From assembly GCA_964404395.1 (NCBI GenBank), contig CAYOKA010000015.1:1-28404 (forward strand): a DNA stretch of 28,404 bases. Reading direction: 5' to 3'. The first letter of the stretch is position 1; the number at the start of each line of letters is the position of its first letter. Below are positions 20,819 through 28,404 of this stretch, in pieces. The translations under genes and the position numbers were made by a program. The notes under the pieces are model-generated. The model saw only the letters and a program-made list of their open reading frames with translations. It was not told the DNA's origin and ran no database searches. Origin of the DNA: JAAYBT01 sp964404395 (GTDB lineage: Bacteria; Bacillota; Clostridia; Acetivibrionales; DTU013).

Positions 20819-22866
20819 AAGGGCTTGTGCCCTTAGAAAATATGGATAGTAAAAAGTTTCTTGGGATACTCATTCCCCGTACCGGCTTTTATCTATGGGT
20901 TATATTGTTTCTCGTAGCTATCATTGCATTGCTGGATTGGCGTGTCGCTATCCCTGCCGCAGTTTTGCTTGCCTGTCTTATTTACTATTATTTCAGTACA
21001 AATCGTAAGCGTAAGATAGAGATATCAAGCTTCATTGAAAACCTTAACTTCAATATTGATACGGCAACGAGGGATACTCTTTTGAATTTTCCTATGCCGC
21101 TTGCTTTTACTGAGATGGATGGATCGATTATCTGGTATAATTCATCATTTAAGGATATTTCGGAATCAGGAGATGACTTTGATAATACGATAGGCTCCAT
21201 CATCACCGATCTTAAGAACAGCAGCAATTTCTCCGAGATGCAAAAAGGCGTTCTGAATAGCATTTCCAGACAGGTTGAAATAAACGGCAGACATTACAAT
21301 GCGATGTGTAATCCGGCCAGGCGCAATACGAAAAAGGACGGCAGTTCATTCATACTGATTTTTTATTTTATTGACATAACACAACTTGTTGAGCTGAAGA
21401 AGCTCTATGCAGATGAGAAGATTATGACTGCGATTGCTATTATAGACAATTATGACGATTTAATGAAGAGTATGGAGGATTCAAGCAGGCCTCAAATGCT
21501 TGCTGAAATAGAAAAAAAGGTAGTACAATGGATGTCTTTTTCGAACGGCATCATTAAGAAATTTGAGAGGGACAAGTACATCTTTCTTTTCGAGCAGAAA
21601 TATTTAAAGGATTTCGAAAGGAAAAAGTTTGAAATATTGGATAATGTAAAGGAAATAGATATTGGGAATAAAATCCCCGTTACATTAAGTCTGGGCTTTG
21701 GACTCAATGGCGAAAGCCCGGCACAGAATTTTCAGTTTGCCACAGCTGCCATAGACCTTGCTTTAGGACGCGGCGGCGACCAGGTGGTTGTGAAAAACGG
21801 AGAGAGCTTCAGCTTTTTCGGAGGTAAGACCCGCGAGCTGGAAAAGAGAACGAAGGTCAAGGCCAGAGTCATTGCATTTGCACTGCGGGAGTTGATTGAT
21901 CACTCATCGTCTGTGCTGATAATGGGACATGAAAATGCTGATATCGATTCCCTTGGAGCCTCGCTGGGACTTTACAGGATCGTCAAAAGCAGGGGTAAGG
22001 ATGCAAATATTGTGCTAACCAGGGTAAATCCTACGATTGAAAGTCTGGTAATGAAGATACGAAAAGATGATCAATATGAGGGCTTATTCAAGAATAGGGG
22101 GGAAGCTCTTGAAGCTCTTGGCAAAAAGACACTCCTGATTGTTGTGGATACCCATCGGAAAAGCTTTACTGAGATACCGGAATTGGTCGATAACGCCGGA
22201 CAGATTGTCATCATCGATCATCACAGGAGGGGTGTTGACTATATACAGGACACGGTGCTGACCTATCAGGAAACATATGCCTCATCTACCAGTGAGCTTG
22301 TTACCGAAATAATCCAGTACATAGATGAAAGCCTTCGGCTCAGCCCAATTGAAGCAGAGGCTCTTTATGCAGGCATCGTGGTGGACACAAAGGGCTTCAC
22401 CTTCAAGACCGGGGTAAGGACCTTTGAGGCGGCATCATACCTAAAGCGACAGGGAGTCAATACAGTTACTGTGAAGCAGCTTTTCCAAAATGACCTGGAG
22501 ACCTATACCAACATTTCGTCTGTTGTTAGGGATGTGGAGATGGTTAATGACGAGATAGCAATATCTACCTGCCCGCCCGGCATGAAAAATGTACAACTAA
22601 TTGCCGCCAAAGCAGCAGATGAACTATTGAATTTGTCCGGCATCAACGCCGCCTTTGTATTGTGCGGTACCGGAAGCGAGGTCTGTATCAGCGGAAGGTC
22701 GCTGGGTGAGATTAATGTACAGATAGTATTGGAAAAACTGGGTGGTGGTGGACACCTGACGGTTGCCGGGGCACAATTGACCGAAACCGACATTGATGAC
22801 GCAAAAGTTAAATTGAAATATGCTATAATGGAATACATAAGTGAAATAAATAAGCCGAATGCATGA
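20815..22866 (+). CDS. gdpP: Cyclic-di-AMP phosphodiesterase GdpP (YybT family)
   Basis: Membrane enzyme that hydrolyses c-di-AMP to pApA, controlling potassium and osmotic balance and cell-wall stress. 683 residues: two membrane helices (about 17-62), a PAS-like domain (about 85-175), a degenerate GGDEF domain (about 190-345, with LGFGLNGES and LALGRGGDQVVVK), then a DHH domain with H372, D376 and D378 in GHENADIDSLG, D468-H469-H470 in IIDHHRRG, and YAGIVVDTKGFTFKTG, and a C-terminal DHHA1 part with GGGGHLTVAGAQL. All the metal-binding motifs seen are intact. Ribosome site AAGGAAGGAG lies inside the MazG-like gene, whose stop overlaps this ATG. gdpP followed by rplI and dnaB is the same order as in Bacillus. 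Confidence 0.96.
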   Translation: MKGLVPLENMDSKKFLGILIPRTGFYLWVILFLVAIIALLDWRVAIPAAVLLACLIYYYFSTNRKRKIEISSFIENLNFNIDTATRDTLLNFPMPLAFTEMDGSIIWYNSSFKDISESGDDFDNTIGSIITDLKNSSNFSEMQKGVLNSISRQVEINGRHYNAMCNPARRNTKKDGSSFILIFYFIDITQLVELKKLYADEKIMTAIAIIDNYDDLMKSMEDSSRPQMLAEIEKKVVQWMSFSNGIIKKFERDKYIFLFEQKYLKDFERKKFEILDNVKEIDIGNKIPVTLSLGFGLNGESPAQNFQFATAAIDLALGRGGDQVVVKNGESFSFFGGKTRELEKRTKVKARVIAFALRELIDHSSSVLIMGHENADIDSLGASLGLYRIVKSRGKDANIVLTRVNPTIESLVMKIRKDDQYEGLFKNRGEALEALGKKTLLIVVDTHRKSFTEIPELVDNAGQIVIIDHHRRGVDYIQDTVLTYQETYASSTSELVTEIIQYIDESLRLSPIEAEALYAGIVVDTKGFTFKTGVRTFEAASYLKRQGVNTVTVKQLFQNDLETYTNISSVVRDVEMVNDEIAISTCPPGMKNVQLIAAKAADELLNLSGINAAFVLCGTGSEVCISGRSLGEINVQIVLEKLGGGGHLTVAGAQLTETDIDDAKVKLKYAIMEYISEINKPNA

Positions 22867-22911
22867 TTTTGGTTTGTATTGCACTCAGAGGTTCGATTTG
22901 GGGGGATTCAT

Positions 22912-23358
22912 ATGAAAGTAATATTAAAAGAGGATGTTAAGGGACTGGGTAAAGCTGAGGATTTAGTGAACGTCAAAGACGGATATGCCAGAAATTACCT
23001 GTTGCCAAGAGGGCTTGCGACAGAGGCCAGCGCGAGCAACATCAATGTTATGAAAACGAGAAAGGAAGCGGAAAGGAGCAAGAAGGATCGTGAATTGGCC
23101 CACGCAAAGGAGCTTGCTGAAAAGCTGAAGGATATTGTTGTGGTAATCAAGACAAAATCCGGTGAGAACGGAAAGCTTTTTGGTTCAATTACGAGCATGG
23201 ATATTTGCGACAAATTGAAAAAGGATTTCAAAATTGATATAGACAAGAAGAAAGTGATACTTCCTGAGCCTATTAAATCAACGGGAAAATTTGAAATAGA
23301 AGTCAAATTGTATCCGGAAGTCAATGGCAAGCTGCCTGTCAAAATCGAGGCGGAGTGA
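22912..23358 (+). CDS. rplI: 50S ribosomal protein L9
   Basis: bL9, a two-domain protein at the base of the L1 stalk that helps maintain reading frame. The N-terminal rRNA-binding domain MKVILKEDVKGLGKAEDLVN and GYARNYLLPRGLATEAS (the L9 signature) is followed by the long connecting helix rich in Lys/Glu (about 42-75) and the C-terminal domain with GKLFGSITSMDI and EPIKSTGKFEIEVKLYPEV. 148 residues. The frame is open to an ATG at 22879; GGGGGGA (22900-22906) 5 bases before the ATG at 22912 gives the standard start. Co-transcribed with gdpP upstream (46-base gap) and probably dnaB downstream. Confidence 0.97.
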   Translation: MKVILKEDVKGLGKAEDLVNVKDGYARNYLLPRGLATEASASNINVMKTRKEAERSKKDRELAHAKELAEKLKDIVVVIKTKSGENGKLFGSITSMDICDKLKKDFKIDIDKKKVILPEPIKSTGKFEIEVKLYPEVNGKLPVKIEAE

Positions 23359-23427
23359 ATCAGAAGGGCAATGTATGTATGAAAGTTTGTCACATGGGTG
23401 AATTAAGTTAGGTGGAGGGTCTAAATA

Positions 23428-24771
23428 GTGTCCATAGATACCATCGGGAGAGTGCCTCCTCATAATATTGAAGCAGAGCAGGCTGTTCTTGGCTGCATGC
23501 TAATAGATTCAGATATCATTCCCACTGTCACGGAAATGATAAAGGGCGAGGATTTTTACAGGGATGACCATAGAGAAATTTGTGAGGCCATACTTGACAT
23601 TACAGAAAGAGCCGGCCCGGTCGATATTATAACTGTTTCCGAGCAATTACAGCTGCGCGGTACTCTTGATGCAGTAGGTGGGCTTGATTACCTGGCGAGT
23701 ATTTCCGGGGCTGTTCCGACTACTGCTAATGCGAAGCATTACGCAAATATTGTTGAGGAAAAAGCACTTCTGAGAAAATTAGCTAAAGCAGCATCTAATA
23801 TTTCGGGCATGTGCTATGATTCCTCCGATGAAGCTATTTATGTACTGGATAGAGCGGAAAAAAGTATTTTTGATATTCTACAAAAAAGAAGCACACAGGG
23901 ATTTACCCATATAAAGGATGTGCTTTTAGAAACATTTAACCGTTTGGAGGAGTTGTACAACAGCAAAAGCTATATCACAGGAATTCCGACAGGTTTTACT
24001 GATTTGGATTACAAGACGGCCGGTCTGCAGAACTCGGATCTTATATTGATTGCTGCTCGTCCCGGCATGGGGAAAACTGCAATGGGGCTTAATATTGCGC
24101 AATATGCTGCAATCCGAAAGCATGTGCCGGTAGCGATTTTTAATCTGGAAATGTCTAAGGATCAGCTGGTTAACAGAATGCTCAGTAGTGAAGTAATGGT
24201 GGATGGACAGAAAATGAGAACGGGAAAGCTGGAGGATGACGACTGGAACAAGGTCGCCCAGGCTCTGGCGCCTCTTTCGGAAGCACCCATTTTTATAGAT
24301 GATACTCCCGGCATATCGGTTATGGATATCAGGGCGAAGTGCAGAAGGCTTAAGCTGGAAAAAAATCTTGGGCTTGTTGTGATAGATTATTTACAACTGA
24401 TGCAGGGCAGAGGTAGAGTAGAAAACAGGCAACAGGAGGTTTCTGAGATTTCACGCTCCCTCAAAATACTGGCCAAGGAGCTTAATGTGCCTGTGGTAAC
24501 TATGTCGCAGCTTAGTAGAGGGCCTGAATCCAGAAATGATCACAGACCAATGCTCAGCGATCTTAGAGAATCGGGCGCTATTGAGCAGGATGCAGATATT
24601 GTCATGTTTTTATACAGAGATGATTACTACAATCCCGATACTGAAAAGAAAAATATTGCGGAAGTTATAGTAGCAAAACACAGGAATGGTTCGACAGGAA
24701 CCATCGAGCTTAGGTGGTTCGGTGAGTACACGAAATTTGCTAATTTAAAGAGGGATGATTATAACCAGTAG
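23428..24771 (+). CDS. dnaB: Replicative DNA helicase DnaB
   Basis: The hexameric helicase that unwinds DNA at the replication fork (named DnaC in B. subtilis). The N-terminal primase-interacting domain starts RVPPHNIEAEQAVLGCML, and the RecA-like ATPase carries Walker A ARPGMGKT (about 210-217), FNLEMSKDQLVNRML, the Walker B VVIDYLQLM, QLSRGPESR and LRESGAIEQDADIVMFLYRD. 447 residues with no intein in the P-loop or elsewhere. The start is GTG at 23428, 8 bases after GGAGGG (23414-23419). Its end overlaps tilS by 17 bases, indicating coupled translation. Confidence 0.97.
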   Translation: MSIDTIGRVPPHNIEAEQAVLGCMLIDSDIIPTVTEMIKGEDFYRDDHREICEAILDITERAGPVDIITVSEQLQLRGTLDAVGGLDYLASISGAVPTTANAKHYANIVEEKALLRKLAKAASNISGMCYDSSDEAIYVLDRAEKSIFDILQKRSTQGFTHIKDVLLETFNRLEELYNSKSYITGIPTGFTDLDYKTAGLQNSDLILIAARPGMGKTAMGLNIAQYAAIRKHVPVAIFNLEMSKDQLVNRMLSSEVMVDGQKMRTGKLEDDDWNKVAQALAPLSEAPIFIDDTPGISVMDIRAKCRRLKLEKNLGLVVIDYLQLMQGRGRVENRQQEVSEISRSLKILAKELNVPVVTMSQLSRGPESRNDHRPMLSDLRESGAIEQDADIVMFLYRDDYYNPDTEKKNIAEVIVAKHRNGSTGTIELRWFGEYTKFANLKRDDYNQ

Positions 24772-26212
24772 CTTTACCGGCCAATTTCAACAAAAAGTAC
24801 TTGATACCATCCGTAGCAACCACTTAATTTTGCAGGGGGATACAGTAGTGGTTGGTATTTCCGGAGGCCCTGATTCTGTGTGCCTTCTTCACGTCCTTCA
24901 TTCTCTTTGCGAGACTCTTCAGATTAAGCTTTATGCAGTCCATATAAATCATATGCTTCGCGCCGGTGAGGCCGATGCTGATGAGCAATACACAGCCGAA
25001 CTATGCGAAAAGCTCTGCATACAGCTTTCTTCCGTTCAGGTCGATGTGGCTGCCATGGCAGAAAATTTGGGCATATCACTGGAGGAAGCGGGGAGAAAGG
25101 CGCGGTATCGTGAATTTTCCCGGCATGCTCAAGCTGTAGGGGCGTCCGCTATTGCGGTGGCCCATAACAGAAATGATCAGGCTGAAACTGTCATGATGAA
25201 TATTATCAGGGGTTCCGGTATCGCAGGTCTTGCAGGCATGGAATTTAAAAGAGGGGAAATTATCCGGCCTCTTCTTGACATAAGCAGAGCAGAAATTGAA
25301 CAATATTGCGAAGAAGCCGGGCTTTCGCCAAGAACAGACAGTTCAAACCTGACTGAGCTATTTATGCGAAACAAGGTACGCTTGGGGTTGTTCCCTTATA
25401 TAGAGGATCATTTCGGGATTAACATGGAAGGTACCTTATGCAGGCTATCTGTTCATGCCGCACAGGATAATAACTATCTAAATGAATGTGCTTTGCAGGC
25501 ATATTTAGCCGCAACTAATAAAAAGGGAAAAGAGCTTGTCGAATTGAGCGCTGAAAAGCTTGTGAATTTGCATCCGGCGGTGCTCAACAGAGTACTAAAG
25601 CTGGCCATAATCGATGTAGCAGGAAGCAGCAAGGGAATCGGCACTGTTCACTACCAAAGTCTCGTCAATCTGCTTGAGAATTGCAGGACCGGCGCCCGTG
25701 CAGACCTTCCGGGCGGGATCAGAGCAGTTTTTGCATATGGTATTTTAAAGGTATTCATTTCGCATTCAGGTAGTGATGATAGGGGGGAATTAAAGTTTTC
25801 AATGGATATAGCTGTCCCCGGAATTGTTCAGGTAACTGAATTGGAAGCATCGGTGGTCACTTCGATTATTAGGGATATAAGCATTGATAATGTCGAGCAG
25901 TTAGTATATAATCCTTTCGTGCAATTTTTTGATTACGATAAGCTTAATAGGGGAATTAATATTAGAAATCGACGAATAGGCGACAAATTTGCACCTTATG
26001 GTTCGAATGGTACGAAGAAATTGAAGGAATATTTTATTGACTGCAAAGTTCCGAGAGAAAAACGCAGCAAAATTCCCCTTATATGCATGGGAAATCAGGT
26101 TGTGTGGATTATCGGAGATAAAATAAGTGATAAATTCAAGGTAACTGAAAATACTAAAAGTATTCTGAAAATAAAGTACAGCGGAGGGTTTTATCATGAT
26201 GGGGGATATTGA
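24755..26212 (+). CDS. tilS: tRNA(Ile)-lysidine synthase TilS
   Basis: Attaches lysine to C34 of the CAU-anticodon tRNA-Ile so that it reads AUA; essential. The PP-loop ATP-binding motif SGGPDS is at 36-41, followed by YAVHINHMLRAGEADADEQY, SLEEAGRKARYREF, VAHNRNDQAETVMMNIIRGSG and RTDSSNLTELFMRNKVRLGLFPYI. The C-terminal tRNA-binding domain has NRRIGDKFAPYGSNGTKKLKEYFID and KIPLICMGNQVVWIIGDKIS. 485 residues, usual for the long clostridial form. The ATG lies inside the dnaB end; AAAGAGGG abuts it with no spacing, so initiation probably depends on ribosomes finishing dnaB. hpt overlaps its end, as in the conserved tilS-hpt-ftsH cluster. Confidence 0.96.
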   Translation: MIITSSFTGQFQQKVLDTIRSNHLILQGDTVVVGISGGPDSVCLLHVLHSLCETLQIKLYAVHINHMLRAGEADADEQYTAELCEKLCIQLSSVQVDVAAMAENLGISLEEAGRKARYREFSRHAQAVGASAIAVAHNRNDQAETVMMNIIRGSGIAGLAGMEFKRGEIIRPLLDISRAEIEQYCEEAGLSPRTDSSNLTELFMRNKVRLGLFPYIEDHFGINMEGTLCRLSVHAAQDNNYLNECALQAYLAATNKKGKELVELSAEKLVNLHPAVLNRVLKLAIIDVAGSSKGIGTVHYQSLVNLLENCRTGARADLPGGIRAVFAYGILKVFISHSGSDDRGELKFSMDIAVPGIVQVTELEASVVTSIIRDISIDNVEQLVYNPFVQFFDYDKLNRGINIRNRRIGDKFAPYGSNGTKKLKEYFIDCKVPREKRSKIPLICMGNQVVWIIGDKISDKFKVTENTKSILKIKYSGGFYHDGGY

Positions 26213-26738
26213 GGAGATTTTGGTAGGTCGCGAGCAGATAAAGGAAATGACGAAGAGCCTCGGTAAGCGCATATCTGAGGATTATGCAGGATGCGACCTG
26301 GTTCTGGTAGGAGTGTTAAAGGGCAGCTTTATTTTTCTGGCTGATTTGATGAGGGAAATCACAGTGCCTGTAGACATGGATTTGATAGCGGTATCAAGCT
26401 ATGGAGCGTCCACCAGGTCTTCAGGTGTGGTGCGTATAATAAAGGATATTGATATGGATGTGGCGGGCAAGGATGTACTGATAGTTGAGGATCTGGTAGA
26501 TACGGGATTGACACTAAACCATTTGAAGGAACTATTTCAGACAAGGAACCCTAAAAGTGTCAGGATATGCGCAGCCTTTGATAAACCATCCAGAAGGAAG
26601 GTTAACATTGAAGCGGAGTATAAGGGCATTGAGGTGCCTGACAAGTTCATCGTCGGATATGGGCTGGACTATGCAGGAAAATATCGCAATCTTCCGGATG
26701 TTTGCACACTGAAAAAAGAAATATATTCGAATCATTAA
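26196..26738 (+). CDS. hpt: Hypoxanthine phosphoribosyltransferase
   Basis: Salvages hypoxanthine (and usually guanine) to IMP/GMP using PRPP. Marks of the family: VGVLKGSFIFLADLMREI, the SSYG flexible-loop segment VSSYGASTRSSG, the PRPP loop VLIVEDLVDTGLT (about 94-106), AAFDKPSRRKV, and VPDKFIVGYGLDYAGKYRNLPDV. 180 residues, typical. GGAGGG (26183-26188) is 7 bases before the ATG; a second ATG follows at 26199. It overlaps tilS by 17 bases. In Bacillus the adjacent tilS, HprT and FtsH have been functionally linked. The 180 bases after it hold no clear terminator, only the ftsH promoter region. Confidence 0.96.
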   Translation: MMGDIEEILVGREQIKEMTKSLGKRISEDYAGCDLVLVGVLKGSFIFLADLMREITVPVDMDLIAVSSYGASTRSSGVVRIIKDIDMDVAGKDVLIVEDLVDTGLTLNHLKELFQTRNPKSVRICAAFDKPSRRKVNIEAEYKGIEVPDKFIVGYGLDYAGKYRNLPDVCTLKKEIYSNH

Positions 26739-26836
26739 CAGGTCTGTTCAGACATTTATGATGAGTCGGAAGTATTGAGGAATAAGTGTGATGGCCAGTA
26801 TCGGCAACACCGCTTGCAAGGGCATACAGTTTTAAA

Positions 26837-26865
26837 TTGTGTTTTAAAAATGTTTATGATAATAT
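26837..26865 (+). promoter_or_regulatory. Candidate ftsH promoter
   Basis: TTGTGT (26837-26842), 17 bases, TAATAT (26860-26865). An overlapping TATGAT is at 26855-26860. Nothing else is recognised in the hpt-ftsH gap. Confidence 0.4.
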
Positions 26866-26918
26866 TGAATGTAATCTGGAATGGCAGGGAAAGGATTGAA
26901 TTTCCGGGAGGGAGATAC

Positions 26919-28404
26919 TTGAAGTATTTTAAAGGATTAAGTTTTTATATAGTAATTTTTGTAATAGTATTATTTATACTTACAATTTTTACGAGCTCGT
27001 CAAAGTCTCCGGAGCTTAGTTATACCGAGATGATTTCTCACATAGAAAACAACAACGTGCAGAGTGTTGTATTAAAGGGAGACGAAGCTACTGTTGAGCT
27101 AGTGAACGCAAATAAGGGTGCTAAGACTAAGAAATATGTAGTTTATATATCATCGGCTGATGCTTTTACGCTGATGATGACCGAATCATATAAGGAAGGT
27201 CAAGTCAAGGATTACAGAGTGGAAAAACCACCATCTGCCCCTTGGTGGGTTGCAATACTCCCGACGCTTGGATTAATAGTTGTTTTTGTGCTATTCTGGG
27301 TCTTTTTCCTTCAGCAATCACAAGGTGGCGGGGGCAACAGGGTTATGTCTTTCGGAAAGAGCCGCGCGAAAATTAGCACTGATGATAAGAAAAAGGTGAC
27401 TTTTGAGGATGTGGCAGGGGCAGATGAGGAAAAGGAAGAGCTGCAGGAAATCGTAGAATTCCTCAAATCTCCCAAAAAGTTTATTGAGCTGGGAGCAAGG
27501 ATTCCAAAGGGTGTCCTTTTGGTTGGACCTCCCGGTACCGGTAAAACGTTGCTTGCGAAGGCGATATCGGGTGAAGCAGGAGTTCCCTTTTACAGTATCA
27601 GCGGATCCGATTTTGTTGAGATGTTTGTAGGTGTTGGCGCATCCAGGGTCAGGGATTTGTTTGAGCAAGCCAAGAAGAGCGCTCCATGTATTGTTTTCAT
27701 AGATGAGATAGATGCAGTCGGCCGGCACAGAGGTGCAGGTCTTGGCGGTGGTCACGATGAGCGTGAACAGACGCTCAATCAGTTGCTTGTTGAAATGGAT
27801 GGCTTCGGTGTAAATGAGGGTGTTATTATACTGGCAGCAACAAACAGGCCGGATATATTGGATCCCGCATTATTGAGACCGGGCAGATTTGACAGGAGAG
27901 TTTTTGTAGGGTTGCCTGATATTAAAGGACGCGAAGCGATATTGAAGGTTCATTCCAAAGGGAAACCTCTTGGTTCCGATGTCAAGCTGGATGAGCTGGC
28001 AAAAAGCACGCCGGGATTCACGGGTGCAGATTTGGAAAACCTTCTTAATGAAGCTGCTTTGCTGGCAGCACGAAGTAATAAGAAGCGTATTGACATGGAA
28101 GATATAAAAGAAGCTACATTTAAGGTGGTTGTAGGACCGGAGAAAAAGAGCAGGGTAATGACGGAGAAGGAAAAGAAGCTGACCGCCTATCATGAAGCAG
28201 GTCATGCCATTGCGGTAAAAGTAGCTTCATCTACCGACAAGGTAGACAGAGTTTCTATCATACCATCAGGCAGGACAGGCGGATATACAGCTCACAAACC
28301 TGACGAGGACAAATCCTACCATACAAAAGCCCAGCTGATGGAAGTGATCATCATATCGATGGGTGGCAGAGCTGCGGAGGACATCGTGCTCGGTGAGATC
28401 AGCA
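26919..28404 (+). CDS. ftsH: ATP-dependent zinc metalloprotease FtsH, 3'-truncated by window end
   Basis: Membrane-bound AAA+ protease that degrades misfolded membrane proteins and selected regulators; required for sporulation in Bacillus. 495 residues are in the window. Order: membrane helix 1 (about 8-25), extracytoplasmic domain (26-107), membrane helix 2 (108-131), Gly-rich linker (QSQGGGGNRVMSFG), AAA+ domain with Walker A GPPGTGKT (203-210), Walker B VFIDEID (259-265) and the second region of homology ATNRPDILDPALLRPGRFDR (307-326), then the zinc site HEAGH (425-429). The third zinc ligand and the C-terminus lie beyond the window. The start is TTG at 26919, after the strong GGGAGGGAG (26906-26914), giving MKYFKGLSFY. 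Last of the tilS-hpt-ftsH cluster. Confidence 0.97.
   Translation, partial: MKYFKGLSFYIVIFVIVLFILTIFTSSSKSPELSYTEMISHIENNNVQSVVLKGDEATVELVNANKGAKTKKYVVYISSADAFTLMMTESYKEGQVKDYRVEKPPSAPWWVAILPTLGLIVVFVLFWVFFLQQSQGGGGNRVMSFGKSRAKISTDDKKKVTFEDVAGADEEKEELQEIVEFLKSPKKFIELGARIPKGVLLVGPPGTGKTLLAKAISGEAGVPFYSISGSDFVEMFVGVGASRVRDLFEQAKKSAPCIVFIDEIDAVGRHRGAGLGGGHDEREQTLNQLLVEMDGFGVNEGVIILAATNRPDILDPALLRPGRFDRRVFVGLPDIKGREAILKVHSKGKPLGSDVKLDELAKSTPGFTGADLENLLNEAALLAARSNKKRIDMEDIKEATFKVVVGPEKKSRVMTEKEKKLTAYHEAGHAIAVKVASSTDKVDRVSIIPSGRTGGYTAHKPDEDKSYHTKAQLMEVIIISMGGRAAEDIVLGEIS

Noticed and set aside
23428..24771. Intein in dnaB
   Set aside because: DnaB often carries inteins at the P-loop, but the motifs run without interruption and the length is 447 residues.

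Overview
This window looks like a stretch of chromosome from a spore-forming, low-to-moderate-GC Firmicute of the class Clostridia. The evidence is the gene set (spoVG, spoVT, spoIIE, a SigI/RsgI pair, the Bacillus-type PurR, the GdpP/L9/DnaB block), strong AGGAGG-type ribosome binding sites, and frequent TTG/GTG starts. Species cannot be named from the sequence. I see no insertion sequence, prophage, CRISPR array, tRNA or rRNA. The window is a conserved housekeeping and sporulation region, and the less ordinary content is mostly in the leaders and in a few modified proteins.

Layout. (1) 1-3023: the start of an ABC exporter on the minus strand, then a YfbR-like HD nucleotidase and fabZ on the plus strand, converging on minus-strand murC. 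(2) 3200-10566: purR, spoVG, a shortened glmU, prs, pth and mfd, a classic Firmicute order linking purine control, UDP-sugar supply, PRPP synthesis, peptidyl-tRNA recycling and transcription-coupled repair. (3) 10567-12700: a structured leader, a membrane-anchored parvulin foldase (prsA-like) and spoVT, each gene followed by a rho-independent terminator. (4) 12860-17642: sigI-rsgI, then spoIIE behind a promoter with Spo0A-dependent architecture. (5) 17770-19388: a small tail-anchored protein of unknown function, then rpsF-ssb-rpsR with a leader hairpin. (6) 19514-26738: pheA, then a tightly packed run (MazG-like gene, gdpP, rplI, dnaB, tilS, hpt) joining c-di-AMP turnover, ribosome assembly, replication, tRNA-Ile lysidine synthesis and purine salvage. 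(7) 26919 to the end: ftsH, cut by the window edge.

Regulation that can be read: a full match to the SigH consensus before spoVG; candidate 0A boxes with a 21-bp -35/-10 spacing before spoIIE; a candidate PurBox pair in the purR promoter; a SigG-like promoter before spoVT; a possible S6:S18 autoregulatory hairpin before rpsF.

Best candidates for something undescribed: the two-domain structured leader before the foldase gene (10587-10753), the duplicated 20-bp leader element before spoVT, the hendecad-repeat ectodomain of RsgI, the GlmU that ends exactly after its uridyltransferase part, and the 116-residue orphan between spoIIE and rpsF. None amounts to a clear new multi-gene system. Many starts were moved downstream of the longest open frame because the ribosome binding site and family alignment demand it; this is noted entry by entry.
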